This document shows positions 35,901 to 46,909 of a stretch of 64,000 nt of DNA, piece by piece (position 1 is the stretch's first letter; every line of letters begins with the position of its first letter). The notes under the pieces were generated by a model. The model had not been told where the DNA came from. It saw only the letters and a list, made by a program, of their open reading frames with translations, and ran no database searches. The translations under genes were made by a program, and so were the position numbers. Source of the DNA: Pestalotiopsis fici W106-1 (Eukaryota > Ascomycota > Sordariomycetes > Amphisphaeriales > Sporocadaceae); contig NW_006917100.1 in NCBI RefSeq assembly GCF_000516985.1, positions 1,725,490 through 1,789,489 on the forward strand. The letters are read 5' to 3'.

Positions 35901-36382
35901 ACGAGAGTTTGAACTGGCTGCCCGTTGACCAGGCGGCACAAGCTCTTTTGGAAATCATCATACATGACACTGATGGTCGTCGTCGTACTGCTCCGGAGCC
36001 CGGTGGTGCAAGTCCGGTGTACCATGTTTTGAACCCGCACCGGCAACCTGCATGGCGCGACATGCTGGAATGGGTTCAAGACGATAAAGGGAGCCGGTCC
36101 ACTTCTTTTGAAATAGTGTCACCCCGCGAGTGGATCAGCCGCCTGGAGAAGGCCCTGGATGTTGGCGGCGGCGACGGGCATCTGCACCCCGCGCAGAAAT
36201 TAGTGGGATTCTGGCAGCAGAAATATCGCGACGAACCAATCGTAAATGGCACCACCCACAAGCCTCGGGTTTTTGATACAAAAAATAGTTGTCGCGTGTC
36301 AAAGACCATGGCGCAAGTTCATCCGCTTTCACAAGCGCAGGTATTGAAAATGTGGGATTGGATATGCAGTCATGTTGCATGA
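32905..36382 (+). CDS. Adenylate-forming reductase (NRPS-like A-T-R)
   Basis: Three exons: 32905-33190, 33244-33436 and 33493-36382, 1122 aa; introns of 53 and 56 bp restore the frame. The start is uncertain, as later in-frame ATGs exist. The adenylation domain has the A3 loop HTSGTSSGLPKP (about 230-242), a YATSDLF block and a C-terminal lysine in SSKGTVMRR. A thiolation domain follows with DDIFRQGVDSIACIQ (phosphopantetheine serine S629). Then comes a thioester reductase domain with GATGALGAH (about 727) and catalytic Y889-x-x-x-K893 in GYSRSKWVAE. There is no condensation domain. Such enzymes activate a carboxylic acid, hold it as a thioester and release it by NADPH reduction to an aldehyde or alcohol. 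In this cluster it could make the amino-alcohol part of a fungal mycosporine. Confidence 0.92.
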
Positions 36383-37492
36383 GCTGGAAGAGAAGATCAA
36401 ACCAAACCCATCCCCCTTAGTCACCCTTCTTGTCCACGATGCAATTTACCATGACAGATGTTGACTTCCAAGGGGTTCAATGGGGTAGCAAAGATTAGTG
36501 TGTCCATCAATTGCGGATAGAGCCGCCGACGTTCTAGGTTCATTCTTGCTTTGTTCTTCAGGGACTACATAATGTACTATCCAACCTTGTAGCCCTCAAA
36601 TAGTGAGTGTATTAGTGAGTGATCCAGTAACTACGGGCTGGTGTTAAAACATCATTACGTACGGGGGCGACGTCATAGCTCCCCTCCTGACCAGGATGCT
36701 CTACCTACCCAATGGACTGCCTAGCAGGTAGATTGGAGGGATTTGAAAAGTCCACAGGCGAGGGGTCGCTTGGGTTACCTGGAAAGCAATTCACTTCACA
36801 ACATTGACGAGGTAGAAAAACACCCAAAGCAAATTTACAGTCCTACCTTATCTTCTCCTATAATTGTTCTTATTATTCGGGAAAAAAAGGATCTGCTCTA
36901 TCGATCTTCGGAGATATCACCATTCTTGTCTTGGAACATTCTCTAGAGGCCCTTCTAATAGACAATAGCTACGAGTATTCCGTAATTACCATACACCAAC
37001 CACTCTAGGATAGCCCCTTGAGCAACGCCCCGCCGAAGAAAAGACGGTCGGTCTACTATCCTCATCTCACGAAACCCCATCAAATAGAGTCGCTGGCTTG
37101 TCTGCTCGCATTTTTCGCATTCTTCGTATTCACCGCCTGCTGTTCACGGGCCACCTCAACGGTCTCTGTGCATCCAGACTTGCAACGGCCCCTGGCGCTA
37201 CCGATATATGCTACCTTAGCACTAATCGCAGACGACGACGCTTCTTCTTGTGGTACCTGCCCCGCGACCGCTACGGTGACATCCGAAAAAAAACCGACCT
37301 CTCGGGTCGCCGCCATGGAAATCTAGGCCAGAGGGAGAGAAAGAGACGAGCGAAAGGGAAAGACAGTGAGATCGCAGCTTTTTGCTGCTGTCATCTGTTC
37401 AGCTTACTGCGCATTGTCTTGCAGGCTCAGCTACGGCACAGGGCGACACAGCTTCGTCTTACGGAATATATGCCTCCCTCGCTCACAACAAC
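36383..37492. other. Intergenic region A-T-R to WD40 gene
   Basis: 1.1 kb. The second half is the likely leader of the WD40 gene; an intron acceptor-like TTGCAG near 37424 hints at leader splicing. The open frames here lack ATG starts or known domains. Confidence 0.4.
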
Positions 37493-40400
37493 ATGTCTAG
37501 CCTCACAGCAAAGAAGAGCGCGCCAAGTGGCATTCAAGCCGAGGAAACAAAATCTGCATCCGAGACGGGAGTCACGATAGCTGGAAACTCGGACTCGCAT
37601 ATCTCGGCTGCAAATGCAATCACACAGACACCGCCGGGGACGGCAGTCGTGGCCGCTACTTCCCAAGGTGAGCTTCCACTCGCACCCCGCCCGCCAGTCA
37701 CTCTGCCCCTGTGCCGCAGTGCCGCGATTGGGATCCCATTCCCAGCTCCGTGGCTGTTCTTGAGGCGCGGTCTGCTGACTATGCATATGCTGCATCCTTT
37801 TTTCCTATTTTTTCTCACCATGCCAAGGCGATCGCCAGGCATCCATTTTAGGGCAGATGCGCCCGTCATTATACTGGTGCCACTATGTATATTTCCCATA
37901 CTAACCAATAACCAGTCTTGCCTGGCGACAGTGCTCAGTCCACCCCCTTGAATGCGGGTCAGCCGAATAAGAAGGGACCCGCGAAGTTATCACGTAAGGA
38001 AACTGCTGGGAAAGATGTTAAAGATGCGAAACCTCGCCCCAACCCGGCGACGCCCTCGGAGCCGGCAATCGATCCTTTGTCCCATGTGCGTCTTTCACCC
38101 CGACTTGGTCAAATCTGCCCAAAGGAAGAAGGAAAAAACAAGAAGACTTGCTAAACAAGACTTGCTAGCATATCTTTGTGAGGACCAACACTGATCGAGC
38201 TATTCCGCCAAAACTCCGTGGACCTGGCAGGCCTGACAGTCCTGCCAATGAGTCTCTCCCACGACCTAGTTCCGACCTCGCTGCGAAACAAGCTCCGCTG
38301 CACCCTGAACATCTTCGAGACAGGAGAAAGCCCGCCTCATTCCTCAGCCGATTGAGCATGATTGGAAACAAGAAGAGAGGGGATGACATGGACGATGGCG
38401 CCTCCGAAATTAGCGATATGCGCACCGAGGGCGCTAATGCGGTCGCTTTCAGTTCGGATATTGACTTTAACGGCTACATTCCACGACACAAAGAACCGCC
38501 GCGCTACATTAGAGTGAGAACACATCACAAGAAGGAAAAGGAGTTTAATCGCATGTTCCTTGCGCAAGAGCTTGTTGGTACCGAGGTAAGTGGTGTAACT
38601 CTTGTTAACGTCCAAGTGCAAGGGCAAAGGCTGCTTGCGGGACGCATGGTATACTTGACCACATACATCTTTTACCTGTATACTTTCGATCTAAGCATAT
38701 ATACGGCTCTGCTAATATCTTTTACAGGCCCCCCAAGAAGATGATGGTGAAAATCCTGCTATTAATGGAGCACCCGTACAGCCGGTACGGGGCTTTGGAC
38801 GGAAAGATCTCAACCCGGGCGGTCCCATATGGGCCATGGAGTTCAGCAAAGATGGAAAGTATCTGGCAACTGCAGGGCGAGACAGGATTGTGAGAGTTTG
38901 GGCAGTGATCGCGACTCAGGAAGACCGCAAGGCGTACGAGGAAGAATCCGTGTCTGCAGATGTTGGCGCAGGTGAAAGGCTTAGCGCGCCCGTCTTCCGG
39001 CCACGGCCAATTCGTGAATTCTCAGGCCATACGGGCGAGATCCTCGATCTGAGCTGGAGCAAAAACAATTTTCTGCTGTCCTCGTCGATGGACAAGACTG
39101 TCCGTCTATGGCACTTGAGTAGGGACGAATGCCTTTGCACCTTCAAGCATAAAGACTTTGTTACCTCGATTGCTTTCCACCCTAGGGACGACCGGTTCTT
39201 CCTGGCCGGATCATTAGACTCCATTCTCAGACTGTGGAGCATCCCAGACAAGTCTGTGGCCTTTTCAAGTCAAATAGCCGACTTGGTTACTGCCGTTGCA
39301 TTTTCTCCCGACGGCAAGACATGCATAGCTGGGTGTCTAAACGGTCTCTGTACCTTTTACGAGACGGAGGGATTGAAGTTTGAGACACAGATGCATGTTC
39401 GCTCATCTCGAGGCAAGAATGCCAAAGGGAGCAAAATCACAGGCATCCAAACCATGACTTCCCCGCCAGATGTGCTGGATGGTGAGGTAAAAGTCTTGGT
39501 TACCTCCAATGATTCCCGTGTGCGCATCTACAACCTGCGTGACAAGGCGCTAGAGCTCAAGTTCAAGGGGCACGAAAACACGAGCAACCAAATCCGTGCC
39601 AGCTTCAGCGACGATGGCAACTATGTCATTTGTGGAAGCGAGGACAAGAGAGCATTCATTTGGTCGACAGGTCCTTCGCAGTCAGACAACAAAGAGAAGC
39701 GTCCGACTGAACATTTCGAGGCCAATTCTGCAATCATTACACAGGCCATTTTTGCACCAACCGCTACCCGACAACTTTTGCAGGCTTCGCAAGATCCCAT
39801 TTTCGCCTTGTGCAACCCGCCGCCCGTGACGCTGATGAGCAGGGAAGAGGCGAATATGAGCCAGACCACGCTCGGCCAGGAATCTGTCCCCGACAAAACA
39901 TTGGCGATTAAGAAACCCATGGAAACACCAGCTTTCATTGCCCGGTCAAAACACCATGATGGCAATGTCGTGGTAACGACAGATCATTCTGGCATCATCA
40001 AGGTCTTTCGTCAGGACTGCGCATTCGCCAAGCGACGCCACGATAGCTGGGAAGCCGGATCTACCTTCTCGCGCCGAGTTGGCAAGGATGGACTTTTGGG
40101 ACGGAGTGGAAGCGTCAAGACGAGTACCAGCACTGGCACCAAAGAACCGGCCTCACGACGTGGATCAATATCTCAAGCACCATCTGGCCTTGGACCTGGA
40201 ACCCCACAATTTAGCTCTGAAAGAATCATGTCCTGGCGACAAGGAGTCGAAGGTATCCCATCGCGGCCGAGCTCCATTGCGCTTGCTACCCCTGTTAGGA
40301 GTGAACGGTCCATGAGCCCTGCCAAAGCACGCACTCCGATTCCGTCAAACGCGCACAATGCCGCTTCGGAAGCCCGGCGGCAGCCATACGCTAGTTCTCT

Positions 40401-41025
40401 GGCATCACCACCACTTCAGCCCACAAGTCCATCATCGAGCGTCAAGACAAGCGATCAAGATCGGCTTGACAGACCTCCTCCTCCGAGTTTCACATTCAGA
40501 AGTGTGGATGAGGAAGATGAAGACAAGGAAGGCGGGCCCCATGTTGATCATTCCGGCCCTACCCTTTCATTCTGGAATCTGAATCGGTGGAAAGGCATAG
40601 GCAGTACGCTGAAGGGAAATGCTGGGGCCGGGACCTCTGATCGGAGGGACAGCAAGACAAGTGAATCGGGAGCGGCCATGCTGACTCCAGTACCGGAATC
40701 TGACGATAGAAGGCGCAAGAGTTTAGGGTCTCGTGTGATCCAACCACACTCGCACTCGAGTAGTCCCGATAAGACTGAACAATCCGGAAGGAGGAAGAGC
40801 ATGCCGTCCAAGGATCTGCTAGCCCCACCAGGGGGGCGTCCTCACCGTGATCGCCAGACGAGTGTTGTGAGTACCCTGACAAGCGAGGAAATCAGCGATC
40901 CCGAAACGAGTGATCAGGGAAACCCACAGTGCTCCAAATGCGGAAGTCGCGAGTTCAAGTCGAAAAAGGTTGCTGGTCAGCAGAAGCTTGTGTGCTCGTC
41001 ATGTGGCAGAATCCATGATAACTAG
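37493..41025 (+). CDS. WD40 protein with C-terminal zinc ribbon (WDR44/Laf1-like)
   Basis: Four exons: 37493-37667, 37916-38085, 38169-38585 and 38728-41025, 1019 aa. The start is uncertain because the frame stays open upstream to 37382. The N-terminal third is disordered and basic, with KKRGDDMDDGASEISDM and IPRHKEPPRYIRVR. A WD40 propeller covers about residues 280-580; repeats include LATAGRDRIVRVWAV, LLSSSMDKTVRLWHL, FLAGSLDSILRLWSI and VICGSEDKRAFIW. A long Ser/Pro-rich tail follows, and the last 40 residues hold a C4 zinc-ribbon-like motif (CSKCGSREFKSK then LVCSSCGRIHDN). The propeller order matches WDR44-like proteins; mammalian WDR44 binds Rab11 and yeast relatives act in sterol transport. 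The exact role here is not shown by sequence. Confidence 0.9.
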
Positions 41026-41158
41026 TAGTCCGAATACTCGTTGTTTGGAAAGCATTGGCGTTAATTGGCGTTTTTATTTATGATACCACCGTGTCTGTAG
41101 AAAGAATTTAAACACTTTTCACTTGAATTGCTTTTTTCCCCTTCTCTTCATACATCAA

Positions 41159-41669
41159 CTACCAATCGCTGTCCTCGATAGCCTTGGCCACCTCATTACC
41201 GTCATCCTTGGCACCACCTTTTCCCGCGGCCGTCACATTTCCCTTTGCGATCTGTTCAGCGGCCATTTCCTCGATCGCAGCCTGAAGCTTGGGCGGGTTG
41301 GCGGACCGGACCTCTTCATATGCCTCGCCGTTGCGGACAAAGAGAAACGTGGGAATGTGAGTGACGCGGTACCGCGCCGCTACGTCGGGCACCTCGTCGA
41401 TGTCGATCTTGGCAAAGGCGATTTGGCCAGGAGAAGCGTGCTTTGTGGCGTGTTGGGTAAAGAGGGGATTCATGGCTTTGCACTGGTGGCAAAAAGGGGG
41501 TTATAATATGATACTACGGGAAGGTTAATGATGGGCTTACGGGGCCACACCAGGTGGCGTGGAAATCAACCACGACATATTGGTGTGACGATAGCAGCTC
41601 GTTGTAGCTTTCCAACGTCTGGACGACGTGCACGGGATGCGTGGGCGCGGTAGGATCTTGCGAGGTCAT
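41159..41669 (-). CDS. Thioredoxin-like protein with C-terminal extension
   Basis: Two exons, 41541-41669 and 41159-41482, 150 aa; the intron at 41483-41540 falls inside the active site codons between WCGP and CKAM, and splicing restores W40-C41-G-P-C44. The fold follows the thioredoxin order: VVVDFHATWCGPC, AKIDIDEVPDVAARYRV, the cis-proline THIPTFLFVRNG. A charged Ala/Lys-rich tail of about 40 residues follows (AEEQIAKGN-like, ending EVAKAIEDSDW). It should reduce disulfides in the cytosol, with electrons from thioredoxin reductase. The start at MTSQDPT was chosen because the in-frame upstream extension is non-conserved in character. The 3' end faces the WD40 gene only 133 bp away. Confidence 0.92.
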
Positions 41670-44361
41670 TATGGATGTCACTGAGGCAATGATGGAATAT
41701 TGACTTGTATAGGAAATGTGTAAATGTTGCCATAACGCGATATGCCGTAGTCCAAAATATTTATATTTCGAGCTTACCCACAACAATAGACATGTAGGTA
41801 TGTTTATATCACGTCGACGCGTCCACCAAATAGGCAGCGATCGCGAGAAATGTACGAGGATTGGTAAGCCGCTAGCACGCCATGGATTGAGTTGTAGTGC
41901 GGATCAATAATGATAAGCTAAGCGAGTATAATCATTTTTAACGTCTTGGAAAGACTAACTAGAGATCTAGGGCCGTCTTGCCAAAAGAGCAGAGGAGTGC
42001 CAGCAAGGCGACTTTGAAATGACGAAGGAGCAGTCATGGGGCGAGGAGTATTGCTCGTCGCCAATTCGTATACTATACCCTCATGTAGGTGGTAGGTACT
42101 ATGTATATCGCGACACGCATTGATGTTGATAAAGGAAAGATGCCCGTGTCCATGTCGCTCAAGCGTGCTGTGCTATTCTGGGGGTATCACTACATCAGTC
42201 AATTTTGAAAAGTTAATGTACAAAACAAGCTTGTACACCCAATTTCTCGGATCCTTGGTTAGAAACGTTACACTGCATCATGCAGCGTACTGGACTGCCT
42301 GCATCTATGCACAATGATCAGATCGCAGGTGATCAGCGCAAAGACCGGGGTGCAGTAGCCGCGGGCGCGCCAGTTTGTTGGACTCTCGGCCGTGAGCGAA
42401 CGACTTGATAATTCAACCTTACCGCGAACGGCTTCATGTACTGAGCGTTACTTGGATTCATGATTACTTTTTGAGTGGCATAGGTGCTTATGATGCCTCA
42501 CTGAAATATATATCACGGAATTTCTGATAGACACAAGTATCTGGTTATCATTGATGTCCTAGCTCGTTAGTGCGAGCCTAGGTGCTGGCTACCTCTGGAC
42601 GATCCATGACGGCAAAAAAATCTTAATTCCGAACCCGGATAAGGTCACTCGAGCAAACACCATATTTTGATAGACACAACCTTGCCAGCGCTGTTCATTT
42701 TCGGATCAATATTTCTTGATGGAGGCGGCTGCTCCAGAGATCGAGAGCACCTGATAGGTCTGTTGAAAAGAGGGAAACCCCTTGCAGCCTTCAGACGGAT
42801 CTTCTATCATATGGCCAACTCGATCCAGAATAGAAACCCTATGCATGGTACCCATCTCAACCTCAGTCTCCTCCCCCCACCCACGAGCCGATATCACACC
42901 AACCCTTACCCTCCTAGCGTCTAACATACTACCAACGATGATGCCTGCCACCGGGCAGATGATAACTCAACCATGATGCAATGCTCCAACCCTCATGAGA
43001 TAAGTTTCACTGCTCTTTTCTCCTCCAAATCAGGAAAATTCACGAGATAGTGCGGCGCTTAAGAGTAAACTGAACCCTTGCCGGAACCCAGGTCCTTGCT
43101 GGTCTTGTTCGGTGTGGTTTTTTGGCCCCCACTAGACATAGCCATCTTGGCCAATGGAAAATGGCAAGTTTACCGAAAACGGGAGGCCTTTTTTTTTTTT
43201 TTTTTGGTCCCTCATGGTTTCCCTCATCCTGTTCATTGCTTTTCTTTTTCCCCAAAAGACATCTCGTTTGGAAGATCTACCATGACTAGGTACCTGATGA
43301 GCGCCCATCAGGAGTGTGTCGGCCGAGCAAACAGAGCGTGTGGAACCAAGACCTGGACACATGAGTGATATATGCTTATGGGTAAGAGAGGCGATTGGTC
43401 CGGCTATTCTATGAGAGTGACTGTCTAGATCAAAAACAAGCCTGTCTACTGCGGTGGAAATGTCTCCCCTTGCCGGCCAAATGCTGACAGATTTCTCTCA
43501 AGACCGCCCACCATTGTACAACTCTTCAAGATATTTGACTGGCCGTCCTGGAGACATTCACAAGTCCTCAGCCCTCAAGTCATGTTAATCAGTTCGACGG
43601 GAAAAGGCCGCCATGACGCATCAGTCGTATTCCGCCGCCACCACCTAATCGCCCACTGACCCAAAGCGAGGGCATTTGTGCGAATGAATGAGACGGGGGG
43701 TCCCTACACACAAACTAATTCTTGGTAAGGCCAGCCGCCTAGTCCCATGAACAAGAGCGCTTGGAATCATCATCAACCAGGGGGCCAGCTTAGCCTAGGG
43801 TTGTTATTCAACGGGATTTTTTGCGCCCCCAAAAAAACCCACAAGTTGCTCTACTAAGACTTCTCTCGACCTGGGATCTTGTTTCAGATATCGTTGGCTT
43901 TCAATGATTCCACAGGCTTGGAAAGAGTAATTTAGACTGATACAACTGGACGCTAGGTACGGCGTCTGGATGGACCGGCTCATTTGTGACAGTATCTCTC
44001 TCCCATCCACGGAACGCGCGCTTGAGTCCGACTTGGCTTGAGTGAATGGCCTGCTCGACTTCTTTGTCACGCTCTTCCCAGGGTCAGCTTCCAATGATAG
44101 ACGACGGCTTTGACGCTCAGGAATGTCATCACCTTTTGTTTGTGGTGAATGTGGAGTTGGCCATGTTTCATCTTGAGCAACATGGAGAGGGCCAAAGAAG
44201 ATGTCATTATTGGAAAGAATTACCAGATATCCACTGACAGCGAGCTATAAATACTCGTCGAGATGGCGGTTCCATGAAGGAGAAGACATCTGTGAAGGCA
44301 GGCTTCAAAGACTACACGTACCTTTACTTGCTGAAATCGTTAGCAACTTCTTTCACTCAAT
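41670..44361. other. Gene-free divergent stretch between thioredoxin and amidoligase genes
   Basis: 2.7 kb. Short frames only, none with a recognisable domain. A 19-20 bp T run lies at about 43190-43206. It should hold the promoters of both flanking genes. I see no repeats or RNA genes. Confidence 0.45.
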
Positions 44362-45377
44362 ATGGCAAACCAATTCTCCTTCTTCTTTGGTGTTGAGCTC
44401 GAGTTGCTCATTTCCAGTCGCTCAAAGAGTCACAAGTCTTGGATGTCATTGGCAACTGAGGTCAGCACCAAGCTCAAGAAAGCTGGCATACGCAATCACA
44501 TCAATGAGGGCTGTGATAAGAGCACAGCGAATTACACAGAATGGTCCATTGTCCAAGAAGTCACGGTACCGTCTCAGCCCGGAAAGAATCTATGTAAGGC
44601 TCCAAAATAGCATAAAAGCAAGTTTATAAATCTCACCGCTAGACTCTAGGGGGTATTGAACTCGTTTCTCCGATATTTGAGCTTTCCAGCCCATGGAGTG
44701 CTCACCTGTCGCTGATATACAAGACGCTCAAAAGTTCATTCACACTGTCCAGTTCTGCCAATACGTCGACTCATGTTCACATGTCCACATCTCCGCCGCT
44801 GCCCACGAGTTGTCTCGGCACTCTTGCCAAAGCAATCCTTTACTTTGAGCCCGGTCTAGACCTCTTGCTGCCATCATCCAGAGGCTCATCGTACTGGTGT
44901 CAGTCAAACCACGAAAACACTACGCTGAAAAATGTCCCACTCTTGGACTGTTTCACACATATGGACTATTGCCACAGTCCGACCGATATCGCTGCCGCAA
45001 TGTGCTCCTTTCCGGCCAAGTCTGCCTATGGTCAAGCCAACGGGTTTACCAGCAATTTTGTCCATGGCGTGTACAAATGGGATTTCTCCGGCCTGGTCGA
45101 TCCAGCCTTGTGTCTTACTTCTAACCATTGCCCCAGCGGTACGATCGAATACCGGCAGTGTCCTGGAAGCAAAAGTGCCGAGGAGGCCCATACTTGGCTC
45201 ATGCTAGCTCTCGGGTTCGTGGCGGGCGCTATGGAAAGAGGGGACACGATCGATCCCCAGGCTCCTGTGGCCATGGGCGACCTGTGGTGGACAGTCAGCT
45301 GCGGCCTTCAGGCCTTGCAGTTTGGTTCTGCAGATTTGAGAGCAATGGAGAAGCTTTTCTCGGGCAAGGGGAAATAA
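44362..45377 (+). CDS. Amidoligase-like protein (Amidoligase_2 family)
   Basis: Two exons, 44362-44593 and 44650-45377, 319 aa; the 56 bp intron (GTAAGG donor, CTCTAG acceptor) joins KNL to WGIELVSP. The start is MANQFSFFFGVELELLI, where FGxExE is the family's metal/ATP-site entry. Other blocks are EWSIVQEVTV, GIELVSPIFELSSPW and SANTSTHVHMS, all typical of the fungal amidoligase group related to glutamine synthetase/GCS enzymes. Bacterial members form amide or isopeptide bonds between amines and carboxylates; substrates of fungal ones are unknown. Its stop lies only 23 bp from the stop of the convergent duplicated-domain gene. Confidence 0.82.
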
Positions 45378-45400
45378 AGAGTTGGAACTTACATGGCTTA

Positions 45401-46027
45401 TTAACGTGGTCCCTCACGTTGGTAAGGCTGCAGCGCTGGCAACGGCGCTGGCTGTGCGACTTGAAAGTTGTATTGCGAATTTTCTGTCACAGTTCGGAAT
45501 GCAGCTTGGTCCCAGTGTGTTATCAGGTTCGAATTTTGTAGTACGGTACACACTTTTTGCCCATTTATGGTGCGGACTTGTCCTGCCATTTCAAATGCGA
45601 TACGGATCGACGCTCCTCCAGAAAGGCCGATTTCGACCCGGCGTGTAATAGTAAACTTCCTCCCGTCTGGCTGATACTTTAGATATGCTATTTGTCGAGG
45701 GAGTAGGTTATTTGGTCCCTCAAGTGGGTTAGGCTCCAGTATTGGCAAGGGCACTGGCTGTTGGACTCTGAGGTCGTATTCTGCAGCTTCTGTAATAAGT
45801 TGGTTTACCGCTTGGTGACACTGTATTACTAGGTTTGAATTTCCCACGATGCACACTTTTTGCTCATTTATGGTGCGGATTTGTCCTGCCATGTGAAATG
45901 CGACAGTGACCGACGCTACTCCAGAAAGGCCGAATCTGTGCTGGCGTGTAATGCGAAACGTCCTCCCGTCTGGCTGGTTCATCAGATATGCTATCTGTCC
46001 AGGGAGTAGGTTATTTGGCGAATTCAT
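45401..46027 (-). CDS. Orphan protein built of two 101-residue tandem repeats
   Basis: A single exon of 208 aa with an ATG (MNSPNNLL) and TAA stop. Nearly all of it is two copies of one unit of about 101 residues. Each copy begins PNNLLPxQIAYL, then QPDGRxFxITRR/Q, GLSGxASxxxAF, MAGQxRTIN, QKVC and ends in a PxPLPxLxP linker. DNA identity between copies is also high, so the duplication is fairly recent or under constraint. There is no signal peptide or transmembrane segment. I do not recognise the fold or family. It is convergent with the amidoligase-like gene. Confidence 0.7.
   Translation of the reverse strand: MNSPNNLLPGQIAYLMNQPDGRTFRITRQHRFGLSGVASVTVAFHMAGQIRTINEQKVCIVGNSNLVIQCHQAVNQLITEAAEYDLRVQQPVPLPILEPNPLEGPNNLLPRQIAYLKYQPDGRKFTITRRVEIGLSGGASIRIAFEMAGQVRTINGQKVCTVLQNSNLITHWDQAAFRTVTENSQYNFQVAQPAPLPALQPYQREGPR
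45411..46016. repeat. Direct tandem repeat, 303 bp period, two copies
   Basis: Copies cover about 45411-45713 and 45714-46016. For example GAGTAGGTTA occurs at 45701-45710 and again at 46004-46013, and GGTCCCTCA at 45411 and 45714, each exactly 303 bp apart. The period is a whole number of codons (101), so the repeat keeps the reading frame of the minus-strand gene. Confidence 0.88.
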
Positions 46028-46909
46028 GGTTGCTTATAAAAGTACCTCCGGGGTCGTTGGGCTATGTCTGGTAGCTAGGATAGCCGTCGGCTGCAGCAGA
46101 CAGCTTGGACGAGACAAGATGTCCCAGAAATCCCAGAAAAGGTGATAACTTCAACTGTGATAGAAGTGGGCGAATTGAAGGAATATTGGCAGTAATTGAT
46201 TAAAGCTCCGCCAGACTGTCTGTCTGTTGCGAATATATCGATGTATGGACTGATGAGTTGTTGAGTTATTGGTGTAAGCTAATTGGTTGATTAGGTAGGG
46301 AGGTAATCTGTAGGTTGGAACAATAAAGAGGGACCGACCGCCTTGACGGGCTTGAAGCGCGTCCACTGGCAAGCATAACCCAGCCTATCATTATCGTACC
46401 TGGAAACAGCAGCTGACATAAACCCCCACCATTAGTGTGTACTGGGTACCTTTGCGGTCGGGCACAAATTGCAGTGAGTGACGTTGTAGCGGGGTAATAG
46501 CGACTCACTGGGGAGAGAGTTCTTGAGCCGCTCGAAAATCCAAGACTCAAATTAAATCAACCGATGATTACTTCAAGAAACGAGCCAAACTAAACCACGA
46601 ATATACTCGACACGGCCCCAAAACCAAGATCCATCACGCACATAGATACACTTTTGACATTTCTGCATTCATTTGCGCCTCGACGACTCCTTGTCGCAAT
46701 CCTCAGCCACTGCGGCAGCGCAAAGCGCGCGACAGCAACAAATTAAAATCATCGAAAGGGCAGGCAGGCACCAACGACGAAAAGCTGCATACATAGCTGC
46801 TTCCATCACTTCCCACTGCTCGTCACGCGCTCGCTCCCCCGATCGCCTCCTTACAGAACACCCCAGAAACTGCAGCCTCTTGGGCTAACTGAGGCAAACA
46901 TCGACCAAG
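46028..46909. promoter_or_regulatory. Divergent promoter region before dom34
   Basis: 882 bp between the duplicated-domain gene and dom34. The right half is CA-rich and fits the dom34 leader. No coding frame. Confidence 0.4.

Noticed and set aside
37018..37326. 102-codon frame upstream of the WD40 gene
   Set aside because: Starts at TTG, no domain, lies in the probable leader.
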